Source: Flavobacterium sp. CECT 9288
GTDB lineage: Bacteria; Bacteroidota; Bacteroidia; Flavobacteriales; Flavobacteriaceae
NCBI RefSeq assembly: GCF_918731615.1
Contig: NZ_OU957226.1
Location: 2,109,501-2,173,500, forward strand
Reading direction: 5' to 3'
DNA: 64,000 nt
The notes below the pieces were generated by a model, which saw only the letters and a list, made by a program, of their open reading frames with translations, searched no databases and had not been told where the DNA came from. Each line of letters begins with the position of its first letter. Within the stretch, counting starts at the first letter, position 1. Shown one piece after another: positions 25,248-34,032 of the stretch. The position numbers and the translations under genes are program-made.

Positions 25248-27425
25248 CTATTTTTTTACTTTAATATCAGTACCCAAACGTTGCATATAAGCTATTAAAG
25301 CCACAATTTCTCTTTCGTTCATTGGCACAAATTTTTCACCTCTTGCTTCGGCTTTCTTCTTACTTTCTTCGTAGCTTTTTACAAAATCAGGGTCGTTTTT
25401 TAAACTCTCTTCAATGGCAACCGCTTGTTTACGCAAATCATCAAGTCCACCAGCAATTTGCGCAGGAGTGTAAGGAACTCCTAGTGTAGACATCACTTCC
25501 ATTTTCTTTTGGGTCATGGAAATATCCATAGGTTTATTATCAAAAAGCCATTTGTAACCCGGCATAATAGAACCAGCAGATATACTTTGTGGGTTCCAAA
25601 AGTGATTGAAATGCCAGTTGTCATTGTACTTTCCACCTACTCTTAATAAATCGGGTCCAGTACGTTTTGATCCCCATAAAAATGGATGATCGTATACAAA
25701 TTCTCCTGCTTTTGATTGAGGTCCGTAACGTTCTACTTCGCTTCTAAATGGTCGTACCGATTGAGAGTGACAACCTACACAGCCCTCACGAATGTATAAA
25801 TCGCGTCCCTCCAGTTCAAGAGGAGAATATGGTTTTACGCTGGTTATCGTAGGGATGTTAGACTTTACCATTATAGTAGGCACAATTTGAATCACACCAC
25901 CTATTAAGATTGCTACTGTTGCCAAAATAGTCAGTTGAATAGGCTTGCGCTCTAACCAAGGGTGGAATTTTTCACCCTTAACTCTACTTGAACTTATTTT
26001 TAGTAACGCAGGAGCTTCGGCGTGTTCGTCTTCTACTTTTGATCCAAATCGAACCGTTTGCCAAATGTTATACACTAATACAAACATTCCTACCAAGTAC
26101 ATCGTTCCTCCAATGGCTCTCATCCAATACATAGGCATGATTTGAGTAACCGTTTCTAGAAAATTACCATACGTTAACGTTCCGTCAGGATTAAATTGTT
26201 TCCACATTGAAGCTTGTAAAAATCCCGCAACATACATAGGAACAGTATACAAGATGATTCCGAGAGTTCCTATCCAAAAATGAAAATTAGCTAATTTTGT
26301 AGAGTACAAATTACTCTTGGTCATTCTAGGTACTAACCAATAAATCATACCAAATGCCATAAAACCATTCCAAGCTAGCGCACCTACGTGAACGTGTGCA
26401 ATAATCCAGTCTGTGTAATGTGCAATAGCATTAACATTTTTAAGAGACAACATCGGACCTTCAAAAGTGGCCATACCATACCCGGTAATTGCTACTACAA
26501 AAAACTTTAAAACAGGTTCTACTCTTACCTTATCCCAAACTCCTCTTAGCGTTAAAAGTCCGTTGATCATTCCTCCCCAAGATGGAGCAATTAACATGAT
26601 TGAGAAAGCAACACCTAAATTTTGAGCCCAGTTGGGCAATGCCGAATATAATAAATGGTGTGGACCTGCCCAGATATAAATAAAAATCAACGACCAAAAG
26701 TGAATAATTGAAAGGCGGTACGAATACACCGGACGGTTAGCCGCCTTTGGAATAAAGTAATACATCAAACCTAAAAAAGGTGTGGTTAAGAAAAAAGCAA
26801 CCGCATTATGACCATACCACCATTGAACTAGTGCATCTTGAACACCCGCATATACAGAATAACTTTTTAAACCAGAAACTGGCAATGCCAAACTATTAAA
26901 AATATGTAAAACTGCAACAGTAACAAAAGTGGCCAAATAAAACCAAATAGCAACATATAAATGGCGTTCTCTACGTTTTAAAATAGTACCAATCATATTG
27001 ATCCCAAAAATAACCCAGATCAAAGCAATTGCAATGTCTATAGGCCATTCTAGCTCCGCATATTCCTTAGATGTACTGTATCCTAATGGTAAAGAAACAG
27101 CCGCCGCAACAATAATTAATTGCCATCCCCAAAAATGCAGATTGCTTAAAAAATCATTAAACATTCTTGCTTTTAAAAGGCGCTGCATAGAGTAATAAAT
27201 ACCTGCAAACATAGCATTCCCTACAAAGGCAAAAATAACAGCATTAGTATGTAATGGTCTCAATCGACCAAAACTCAACCAAGAAACTCCATCGGTGATA
27301 TTTGGGAATAGAAACATAAAAGCAAGAATAAGTCCCACTAACATTCCTACTACCCCAAAAACTATGGTGGCGTAAATGAATTTTTTTACAATTTTGTTGT
27401 CATAATAAAACTGCTGCATTTCCAT
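25248..27425 (-). CDS. ccoN: cbb3 oxidase subunits I and II, fused CcoN-CcoO
   Basis: The catalytic heme-copper subunit joined to the monoheme cytochrome subunit in one 725-residue chain; it reduces O2 at high affinity and pumps protons. The CcoN part (about 1-480) has the expected histidines: LRPLHTN for low-spin heme, GHNAVAF and AGPHHLLY for CuB, and AHVHVGAL for the hemes. The CcoO part (about 500-725) has a membrane anchor and the heme c motif CVGCH. Fusion of ccoN and ccoO is known in Bacteroidota. It follows ccoS by 31 bp. Confidence 0.96.
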   Translation of the reverse strand: MEMQQFYYDNKIVKKFIYATIVFGVVGMLVGLILAFMFLFPNITDGVSWLSFGRLRPLHTNAVIFAFVGNAMFAGIYYSMQRLLKARMFNDFLSNLHFWGWQLIIVAAAVSLPLGYSTSKEYAELEWPIDIAIALIWVIFGINMIGTILKRRERHLYVAIWFYLATFVTVAVLHIFNSLALPVSGLKSYSVYAGVQDALVQWWYGHNAVAFFLTTPFLGLMYYFIPKAANRPVYSYRLSIIHFWSLIFIYIWAGPHHLLYSALPNWAQNLGVAFSIMLIAPSWGGMINGLLTLRGVWDKVRVEPVLKFFVVAITGYGMATFEGPMLSLKNVNAIAHYTDWIIAHVHVGALAWNGFMAFGMIYWLVPRMTKSNLYSTKLANFHFWIGTLGIILYTVPMYVAGFLQASMWKQFNPDGTLTYGNFLETVTQIMPMYWMRAIGGTMYLVGMFVLVYNIWQTVRFGSKVEDEHAEAPALLKISSSRVKGEKFHPWLERKPIQLTILATVAILIGGVIQIVPTIMVKSNIPTITSVKPYSPLELEGRDLYIREGCVGCHSQSVRPFRSEVERYGPQSKAGEFVYDHPFLWGSKRTGPDLLRVGGKYNDNWHFNHFWNPQSISAGSIMPGYKWLFDNKPMDISMTQKKMEVMSTLGVPYTPAQIAGGLDDLRKQAVAIEESLKNDPDFVKSYEESKKKAEARGEKFVPMNEREIVALIAYMQRLGTDIKVKK

Positions 27426-27456
27426 ATTTATAATTATTTTGAAAGTTGTTTATTGA

Positions 27457-27663
27457 TTATTTTTGAGTTTCTAGATATTCTGTTTTTAAAGACTCTTCCT
27501 TATTTTTTGTTTCTTTTTGAATTAACTCATCCTCAAAAAGCATTCGAACAGAGGGAGTATAATCATCATCATATTGTCCTGTTTTGACTGCTCTAATAAA
27601 TGCTATAAAAAAACCTATAGCTACTAGAATACTGATGGATATTAATAAATAAATGACACTCAT
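27457..27663 (-). CDS. ccoS: cbb3 oxidase maturation protein CcoS
   Basis: A 68-residue protein with one N-terminal helix (about 2-24) followed by AVKTGQYDD and a charged tail, the CcoS layout. CcoS is needed to insert cofactors into the cbb3 oxidase. It is the first gene of the operon ccoS-NO-Q-P-G-H-safE and has its own promoter with an Fnr-type site. Confidence 0.9.
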   Translation of the reverse strand: MSVIYLLISISILVAIGFFIAFIRAVKTGQYDDDYTPSVRMLFEDELIQKETKNKEESLKTEYLETQK

Positions 27664-27681
27664 ATTGTATTTTTATTTCAA

Positions 27682-27689
27682 CAAAGTTA
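27682..27689 (-). promoter_or_regulatory. ccoS -7 element TAACTTTG
   Basis: Exact TAnnTTTG on the minus strand. The predicted transcription start near 27677 leaves a 14-nt leader before ccoS. No -33 TTG is present at normal spacing. Confidence 0.72.
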
Positions 27690-27710
27690 CTGGGATGCAT
27701 TCACGTAAAA

Positions 27711-27726
27711 TATGACATTTATCATA
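27711..27726. promoter_or_regulatory. Fnr-type binding site upstream of ccoS
   Basis: TATGACA-TT-TATCATA has one mismatch from a perfect palindrome. Its centre, 27718.5, is 36.5 bp from the last base of the ccoS -7 box, the same distance as at hemN. Confidence 0.75.
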
Positions 27727-27774
27727 CTTGAAACATTTGTTAATGAAATGTGAACTTTGTAAATATTTAATGAA

Positions 27775-30228
27775 CTAGTGTTTTCTTTTAGCATAATAAT
27801 TACTCATTACCGTAACAAAACTGACTATAGTTATGGTACTCAATGGCATAATAATAGCCGCTACAAGTGGTAATAAATTTCCTGTTATGGCAAATCCTAA
27901 TCCCACTACATTATACAGTAATGAAACTACAAAGCTCATTTTTATAGTGGTAATAGCATCTTTAGAATACTGTAAAAAGAAGTTTAGTTTTTGAAACTCT
28001 TCGGCATCCAAAATAGCATCGCAAGCAGGCGAAAACACATTCACATTCTCTGAAATAGATATTCCGATATGGCTTTGCGCCAATGCACCCGCATCATTAA
28101 GTCCATCGCCTACCATCATCACATTCTTACCTTCGGCCTGCAAAGCTTTGATAAACTCTAGTTTTTGTTCTGGTTTTTGATTAAAAATTAATGCTGTACC
28201 TTTCGGCAAAAGAGCTTCAAGAGTAGCTCTTTCTCCATCATTATCTCCTGATAAAATTTTAATTTCGTACTTCTTACTCAAATCTTGAAAAAGTTTCGCT
28301 AAACCATCTCTATACTGATTCATGAAGATATATTTCCCATAATAAACTTCGTCAATGGTAATGTATACAACGGTATTTTCAAGTTCAACTTCACTATCTA
28401 AACCTTTATTATCCGTCTCCAAATTTGTATGGAGCACAAAATCTCTTGAACCAATTTTTATACTACTTCCAGCAACCAGAGCTTGAATACCTTTACCAGC
28501 TTGTTCTTCAAAATTCTCTACTTTAATCAATTTTGTTTCAGGTAAAAAATCATATAACATTCTGCTCAACGGATGATTTGAACCTCGTAGCGCATTTTTT
28601 ATTAATGCATTAGTTTTTGAATTAATTGCGGCCTCTTGAACTTCAATCCCATTTATTTCGCTGGGTGGCACATACGTAATTTTAGATTTTTTATTGGTAG
28701 TAATTGTTCCTGTTTTGTCAAAAACTATGGTGTCTACTTTGGCTAATTGTTCTATAACCAAAGCATTTTTAAGGTAAAATTTTTGTTTTCCTAAAATTCG
28801 TAAGACATTCCCAAAAGTGAATGGAGCGGTCAATGCAAGCGCGCAAGGACATGCTACAATAAGAACGGCGGTAAAAACATTAAAAGCAGTATTGGCATTA
28901 ATAAAAATCCAATATCCAAACCCTATAAAAGCAATTAACAATAATATCGGAGTAAAATATCGACTGATTTTGTCAGTAATTGTTTTGTGTTTTTGCTCCA
29001 CATTTTTCTGGAACACATCATTACTCCACAGCTGTGTTAAATAGCTTTGAGAAACGGTTTGCAAGACTTCCATTTCTATCATCTTCCCAATTTGTTTTCC
29101 ACCTGCAAAAACTTTATCTCCAGAATACTTTACAATGGGAACTGCTTCTCCGGTAACAAAACTATAGTCTATTTCTGCTTTTTCAGACAGTAATATACCA
29201 TCAACGGGAATGAGTTCTTGATTTCTAATCAGCAATCTATTTCCTTTTTCAACCTCATAAATAGGAATACTCAACTCCGTTCCGTCAGGATTAACTTTAG
29301 TTATTGCAATAGGGAAATAAGACTTAAAATCTCTTTCAAAACTCAAAAAACTATAGGTTTTTATTTGGAACATTTTGCCAAGGAGCATAAAAAAGATAAG
29401 TCCTGTCAAACTATCAAAAAAACCAGAACCATAATCCATGATAATATCAAAAGTACTGCGCACAAACATTACAATAATTCCTAAGGCAATAGGAATATCA
29501 ATATTGAGCATTTTGGTTTTTATACTCTTGTAGGCAGACACATAATAACCGCTTGCCGAGTAGAAAAAACTAGGCAATGATAAAGCAAATATTAACCATC
29601 TAAAAAAACCTCGATAGTGGTCCAGCCAATACTCCTTAACTTCAAAATATTCTGGAAAAGAAAGTAACATAATATTCCCAAAACAAAAGAAAGCAACACC
29701 CAGTTTGTAGGTCAAACTTCTATCTACAACAGCCTTACCAGATTCGTAGTTTTCTAAACTTATATAAGGTTCATAGCCTATAGAACTCAGCAATAAAACA
29801 ATTTCTTTGACAGATACCGTAGCGGAGTTAAAGGTAATGCGTACTCTCTTTTCAGGAAAGTTGACCTGTGAAGTGCTTATGCCTTTTTGAAGACGTTGTA
29901 AATTTTCCAGAATCCAAATACACGAGCTACAATGTATGTGTGGTATGTTAAGTGAAATAATTGTTGTTTCATTTTCTTTGAATTCCAATAGTTTTGATAC
30001 AATACTTTCATTGTCTAAAAAATCATATTTTCCATTTGTATTTTGCGGTGTTGCTCCAGGTGATTTCTCAAAATCATAATAGCTTTTTAAATCGTTTTGA
30101 TTGAAAATTTCATACACTGTTTTACAACCCGTGCAACAAAAAATTTTATCGTCAAAAAATATTTCTTCGGCTTTTATGACATCTAATCCACAATGGAAAC
30201 AGTTGTTTTTCTCCATAACTTTGCTCAT
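27775..30228 (-). CDS. ccoI: Copper-transporting P1B-type ATPase CcoI/FixI
   Basis: An 817-residue P-type ATPase that moves copper across the inner membrane for cbb3 oxidase assembly. N-terminus: a Cys-rich metal-binding segment with FHCGLDV and CCTGC. Next comes a heavy-metal-associated domain with CSSC near residue 100, then eight membrane helices, CPCALALTAP in the ion path, DKTGT with the phosphorylated Asp, and GDGLNDAGAL. All catalytic residues are present. A second possible start, ATG at 30216 (MEKNN), would fit the predicted transcription start better. It is divergent from the Fnr-type gene. Confidence 0.93.
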   Translation of the reverse strand: MSKVMEKNNCFHCGLDVIKAEEIFFDDKIFCCTGCKTVYEIFNQNDLKSYYDFEKSPGATPQNTNGKYDFLDNESIVSKLLEFKENETTIISLNIPHIHCSSCIWILENLQRLQKGISTSQVNFPEKRVRITFNSATVSVKEIVLLLSSIGYEPYISLENYESGKAVVDRSLTYKLGVAFFCFGNIMLLSFPEYFEVKEYWLDHYRGFFRWLIFALSLPSFFYSASGYYVSAYKSIKTKMLNIDIPIALGIIVMFVRSTFDIIMDYGSGFFDSLTGLIFFMLLGKMFQIKTYSFLSFERDFKSYFPIAITKVNPDGTELSIPIYEVEKGNRLLIRNQELIPVDGILLSEKAEIDYSFVTGEAVPIVKYSGDKVFAGGKQIGKMIEMEVLQTVSQSYLTQLWSNDVFQKNVEQKHKTITDKISRYFTPILLLIAFIGFGYWIFINANTAFNVFTAVLIVACPCALALTAPFTFGNVLRILGKQKFYLKNALVIEQLAKVDTIVFDKTGTITTNKKSKITYVPPSEINGIEVQEAAINSKTNALIKNALRGSNHPLSRMLYDFLPETKLIKVENFEEQAGKGIQALVAGSSIKIGSRDFVLHTNLETDNKGLDSEVELENTVVYITIDEVYYGKYIFMNQYRDGLAKLFQDLSKKYEIKILSGDNDGERATLEALLPKGTALIFNQKPEQKLEFIKALQAEGKNVMMVGDGLNDAGALAQSHIGISISENVNVFSPACDAILDAEEFQKLNFFLQYSKDAITTIKMSFVVSLLYNVVGLGFAITGNLLPLVAAIIMPLSTITIVSFVTVMSNYYAKRKH

Positions 30229-30268
30229 TTTTCCTGAAGCAAAGAACCTAAACGAATGTTAATTAAAA

Positions 30269-30284
30269 TATGATATTTATCATA
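30269..30284. promoter_or_regulatory. Fnr-type binding site between ccoI and fnr-like gene
   Basis: Perfect palindrome TATGATA-TT-TATCATA, centre 30276.5. Towards ccoI, a degenerate -7 box (GTTCTTTG, 30240-30247 on the minus strand) has its last base 36.5 bp away, as at hemN and ccoS. Towards the regulator gene, the -7 box TAGTTTTG (30294-30301) is only 24.5 bp away, so the site would cover the -33 region. Confidence 0.75.
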
Positions 30285-30293
30285 ATAAAAGGC

Positions 30294-30301
30294 TAGTTTT
30301 G
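30294..30301 (+). promoter_or_regulatory. -7 element TAGTTTTG of the Fnr-type regulator gene
   Basis: Exact TAnnTTTG. The transcription start would be near 30306 with a 17-nt leader to the ATG at 30323. Confidence 0.65.
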
Positions 30302-30322
30302 TATAACAAAAATATCATACTA

Positions 30323-31003
30323 ATGAGTAAATGTGAACAATGTATCGTGCGCGAATTCAGTTCCTTGAAAGCCCTTACTAAACAAGAGCTCGTGCAATTA
30401 TCTGATTGTAAAACGTCTCATATTGTAAAAAAAGGAGAAATAATATTTAAGGAAGGAGATACTGTAAACGGAATTTACTGTATTAAAGATGGTGTTTGCA
30501 AACTCATCAAGCTTAGCGCCAATGGAAAAGACCATATTGTAAAACTGGTAACCAAAGGGGAATTACTAGGCCAAAGATCTATGATAAGTGAGGAGCCTGT
30601 TAATTTAAGTGCAGTAGCGCTTGATGATATGCAGGTTTGTTTTATTCCAAAATCAGAAGTGATGGGATATTTTGACAAAAACAACAAGTTCTCTATGAAT
30701 GTAATGAAAACTATTTGCGGCGATCTAAAAGAAGCCGATGATCAAATGGTTAATCTAGCTCAAAAAACAGTCAAAGAAAGACTTGCCGAAACTTTGCTCT
30801 ATTTGCATGATACTTTTGGAACAAATGAGGATGCATCCCTAAAAGTGCAACTTTCTAGAGATGATTTAGCTAGCATGATAGGCACTGCAACAGAAAGTTG
30901 CATTAGACTACTTTCTGACTTTAAAAAGCTAGGGCTCATTGAACTTAGCGGAAAAAAAATAGTTTTATTAGACCTTTCTAAACTCAAAAAACTAGCCGAG
31001 TAA
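30323..31003 (+). CDS. Crp/Fnr family regulator, likely oxygen or redox sensor
   Basis: A 226-residue regulator: cyclic-nucleotide-like sensor domain (about 15-125), dimer helix, and C-terminal helix-turn-helix (178-205). Cys4 and Cys7 (CEQC) and Cys106 in VCFIP match positions of E. coli FNR cluster ligands Cys20, Cys23 and Cys122. The third N-terminal Cys is replaced by Ser13, so Cys29 or another residue must serve if a 4Fe-4S cluster forms. In the recognition helix ESCIR, Glu191 and Arg195 match FNR Glu209 and Arg213, but Ile194 replaces Ser212. Neighbouring palindromes at cco genes and hemN suggest the regulon. Start 30323 fits the promoter; an earlier one at 30299 precedes it. Confidence 0.88.
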   Translation: MSKCEQCIVREFSSLKALTKQELVQLSDCKTSHIVKKGEIIFKEGDTVNGIYCIKDGVCKLIKLSANGKDHIVKLVTKGELLGQRSMISEEPVNLSAVALDDMQVCFIPKSEVMGYFDKNNKFSMNVMKTICGDLKEADDQMVNLAQKTVKERLAETLLYLHDTFGTNEDASLKVQLSRDDLASMIGTATESCIRLLSDFKKLGLIELSGKKIVLLDLSKLKKLAE

Positions 31004-31014
31004 TTACTTCAATT

Positions 31015-32463
31015 TTACTTTTTTTTAGGCATTGCTAAATAATAAACAGGGATTCCCAATGCAACAATAGCTAATCCTAGTCCGGTATTGAAGGTGTCAT
31101 AAATTAATAAGGTAAGACAAATAGCCACCGTGACTACAATATAAAGTGCAGGAACAAAGGGATAACCAAATGCTTTATAAGGTCTATCAGCATGAGGTTC
31201 TTTTTTTCTAAGGATAAAAACCCCTAAAATAGTCAAGATATAAAACAGTAAGGATGCAAAAGTAGCATACGTCAATAAATCTCCAAATTTTCCCGAAATA
31301 CACAACACACAAGCCCAAATACACTGTACCCACAAGGCTTTGGCTGGGACTTGATTTTTATTTAATTCGGTGGCTTGTTTAAAAAACAAACCATCCTTTG
31401 CCATTGCAAAAAACAATCTTCCACCAGAGAGGATTAATCCGCTATTACAACCAAAAGTGGATACCATGATTAATCCTGCCATAACAAAGACACTTACATT
31501 TCCCAATATCATACTTGCTGCTGCCGCACCTACTCTATCATTATTAGCAAACATGATTCCGTTACTCAAGGCATCACTTGCACTAGGCGAACCTTGCATT
31601 GGCAGTAACGCTAAATAAGCCACATTAGCCAACACATAAACTACAGTCACAATGACCGTTCCTAGAAACAAACTGCGAGGTATATTTTTTTTAGGATCTT
31701 TAATTTCACCTGCTATAAAGGTAACATTATTCCAAGCATCACTGGAAAACAAAGAGTTTATAATAGTAGCACCCGCAGCACCTAAAAGCGCTGTCCCTAC
31801 AAGTTTTGTAACAGTTACAGTTCCATCTGGGTTAACTACCGTTTTGCTAGCGTCCCACATGTTTGCAAAATTATCCGATAAAACATCCGTTTTTAACCCT
31901 ACATACAATCCTAAAATAATCAAGGCAAATAGCGCGATTAATTTTGCCGAAGTAAAAACAAGTTGAACTATTTTACCACTTTGAACGCCCTTAGTATTGA
32001 TATAAGTAAGTAAAACAATACTGAAAATGGCTAAAACTTTTTGGTACGAAAAAACAAAATTCGATCCTACAGAAAATAGCGTTTCATCTAAAACCGGAAA
32101 AAAAATAGCAGCATAATTTGCAAAAGTTACTGCTATAGCTGCAATAACTCCTGTTTGAATTACCGTAAAAACAGTCCAGCCATATAAAAAGGAAACAAGC
32201 CTACCGTATGCACGCTGAATATACACAAATTGACCACCTGCATTAGGCATCATTCCTGCTAGCTCGCCATAACTTAACGCAGCTGCAACGGTAATTAAGC
32301 CGGTCACAATCCAAATCACGAGCAACCAAGCCGCCGATCCTATATCTCTGGCCATTGCCGATGTTACAATAAATATTCCTGATCCTATCATGGAACCTGC
32401 AACTAAACTGGTTGCATCAATCAATCCTAAAGAACGTTTTAACTCGGTTTTATTTTCTGACAT
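31015..32463 (-). CDS. APC-family amino acid permease
   Basis: A 482-residue inner-membrane transporter with about 12 hydrophobic segments of the amino acid-polyamine-organocation superfamily. The first helix has the typical unwound motif GSMIGSGIF, followed by a Gly-rich LSYGELAGMMPNAGG. No Cys or other residue identifies the substrate; the broad similarity is to the LAT or basic/neutral permeases. It ends 12 bp from the convergent Fnr-type gene. Confidence 0.9.
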   Translation of the reverse strand: MSENKTELKRSLGLIDATSLVAGSMIGSGIFIVTSAMARDIGSAAWLLVIWIVTGLITVAAALSYGELAGMMPNAGGQFVYIQRAYGRLVSFLYGWTVFTVIQTGVIAAIAVTFANYAAIFFPVLDETLFSVGSNFVFSYQKVLAIFSIVLLTYINTKGVQSGKIVQLVFTSAKLIALFALIILGLYVGLKTDVLSDNFANMWDASKTVVNPDGTVTVTKLVGTALLGAAGATIINSLFSSDAWNNVTFIAGEIKDPKKNIPRSLFLGTVIVTVVYVLANVAYLALLPMQGSPSASDALSNGIMFANNDRVGAAAASMILGNVSVFVMAGLIMVSTFGCNSGLILSGGRLFFAMAKDGLFFKQATELNKNQVPAKALWVQCIWACVLCISGKFGDLLTYATFASLLFYILTILGVFILRKKEPHADRPYKAFGYPFVPALYIVVTVAICLTLLIYDTFNTGLGLAIVALGIPVYYLAMPKKK

Positions 32464-32603
32464 TGGTAATTATAAATTATTCTAAAACTAGACTTTAAAC
32501 TCTTAATATTGATTACAAGATACTGAATACTGCAAACTGACAACTACAATCTTTTCGCTTCTTCCCAAAATTGAGTTATTTAGAAATCAGAGATTTCCAA
32601 TTC

Positions 32604-33386
32604 CTATTTGTTAGGAAGACGCTTCGCTTCTTCCCAAAAAATATCCATTTCAGCCAATGTCATATCCATTAAAGGTTTTCCTAACTCTGAAGCTTTACTT
32701 TCCAAATACTGAAATCGTTTAATGAATTTTTTATTGGTTCGTTCCAAGGCATCTTCGGGATTAACATTCAAAAATCGGGCGTAATTAATCATTGAAAACA
32801 AAACGTCACCAAACTCCGCTTCTATCTTGTCCTGATCTCCCGTTTGCACTTCAACTTGTAGTTCCTCTAATTCCTCTTGCACTTTATCCCAAACTTGATG
32901 CGTCTCTTCCCAATCAAATCCTACTCCTTTCACTTTATCCTGAATTCGACTGGCTTTGACTAAGGCCGGCAAACTTTTAGGAACTCCTTCCAAAACAGAT
33001 TTCTTACCTTCTTTGAGTTTTAATTTCTCCCAATTTTGCTTGACTTCTTCTTCGTCCTTCACTACTGTATCACTATAAATGTGGGGATGACGGTGTATCA
33101 ATTTTTCAGAAATTTCATGACACACATCAGCAATATCAAAATCACTAGTTTCACTTCCTATTTTAGCATAAAAAACAATGTGCAACAAGAGATCTCCCAA
33201 TTCCTTCTTCACTTCATTTAAATCATTATCTAAAATAGCATCACCAAGTTCATAGGTTTCTTCAATTGTAAGATGACGCAAGGATTGCATGGTTTGTTTT
33301 TGATCCCAAGGACATTTTTCCCTCAAATCATCCATTATAGTAAGTAGTCTGTCAAATGCTTGTAGTTGTGCGGCTCTTGTATTCAT
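32604..33386 (-). CDS. mazG: Nucleoside triphosphate pyrophosphohydrolase MazG
   Basis: Hydrolyses NTPs to NMP and pyrophosphate, cleaning the nucleotide pool. In 260 residues two MazG domains are seen: the first with CPWDQKQT and EETYEL near 20-47 and a metal-binding ELGDLLL near 65-71; the second with EELEEL and EFGDVLF further on. The chosen start MNTRAAQL at 33386 matches the family. A longer frame to 33572 would overlap the DUF5606 gene and is basic low-complexity. Confidence 0.93.
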   Translation of the reverse strand: MNTRAAQLQAFDRLLTIMDDLREKCPWDQKQTMQSLRHLTIEETYELGDAILDNDLNEVKKELGDLLLHIVFYAKIGSETSDFDIADVCHEISEKLIHRHPHIYSDTVVKDEEEVKQNWEKLKLKEGKKSVLEGVPKSLPALVKASRIQDKVKGVGFDWEETHQVWDKVQEELEELQVEVQTGDQDKIEAEFGDVLFSMINYARFLNVNPEDALERTNKKFIKRFQYLESKASELGKPLMDMTLAEMDIFWEEAKRLPNK

Positions 33387-33403
33387 CAATATTGTTTTGG
33401 TAA

Positions 33404-33443
33404 AAATAAAAAAATCCCATTCAAGAACGTCCTGAATGGGATT
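33404..33443 (-). terminator. Terminator between DUF5606 gene and mazG
   Basis: An 11-bp stem (33413-33423 with 33433-33443), 9-nt loop, then a T-run on the minus strand. Confidence 0.85.
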
Positions 33444-33462
33444 AAATGTTTTAAAGCTTTTG

Positions 33463-33948
33463 TTATTCTTTTTTAGCTTTTGCTTTTTTAGCTGGTTTTT
33501 CTGTAGCTTCTTCATTAACTTCTTCAACAGCCGGTGCACTTGGCTCTTCGGCAGTAGCTGGAGCATCATCATTAAGCAATCCTTTTGATTGTAAAATTCC
33601 GTACCAGTTTAATATTTTTTTAATATCAGATGGGTATACTCTATCTTCATCATAATTAGGCAAAATAACTTTGAAATACTCCATTAATTTTGCGTTTTCA
33701 GCTTTATGAGATAAAGCTTCACCTTTATTTTCTTTATCTGCAATAGTTTGCATGATTTCAGATAATGGTTTTTCACCTTCGTAAGTATAAATCGAAATTT
33801 CAGAAAGTAAGCTTACATTACTTTTTAAGTTTACTGTAATTTTTTTTCCATCAGCTAATGACTCAGCCACAAATCCTGATCTAGTTTGTACTTTCAAAAT
33901 GTACAAACCTGGTTTTCCTGAAATGGCTAATATTTTTTCTAAATTCAT
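33463..33948 (-). CDS. DUF5606 domain protein
   Basis: A 161-residue cytosolic protein. Residues 1-115 form a compact domain starting MNLEKILAISGKPGLY and containing YPSDIKKILNWYGIL, matching DUF5606 as I recall it. The tail (120-161) is Ala/Glu/Lys-rich and disordered. Function unknown. It lies between def and mazG; all three are on the same strand, but a terminator separates it from mazG and a palindrome lies upstream. Confidence 0.8.
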   Translation of the reverse strand: MNLEKILAISGKPGLYILKVQTRSGFVAESLADGKKITVNLKSNVSLLSEISIYTYEGEKPLSEIMQTIADKENKGEALSHKAENAKLMEYFKVILPNYDEDRVYPSDIKKILNWYGILQSKGLLNDDAPATAEEPSAPAVEEVNEEATEKPAKKAKAKKE

Positions 33949-33990
33949 GGTTCGTGTAATTGTTATTGAAAATTGGATTAATTAATTTTA

Positions 33991-34004
33991 TTTGGGTACC
34001 CAAA
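33991..34004. promoter_or_regulatory. Perfect 14-bp palindrome TTTGGGTACCCAAA
   Basis: Located 43 bp upstream of the DUF5606 start and 29 bp after the def stop. It could be an operator or the tip of a weak terminator; no T-run follows. No second copy was seen. Confidence 0.35.
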
Positions 34005-34032
34005 AATTGTACCACGCTTGTCTTAGCTTGAC

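Noticed and set aside
21419..30228. Horizontal transfer of the cco cluster
   Set aside because: Gene order and composition look native for Bacteroidota, and no mobile genes or repeats border it.
32604..33572. Longer MazG reading frame starting at 33572
   Set aside because: The extra 62 residues are basic low-complexity, overlap the DUF5606 gene in another frame, and cross a terminator. The family start is at 33386.
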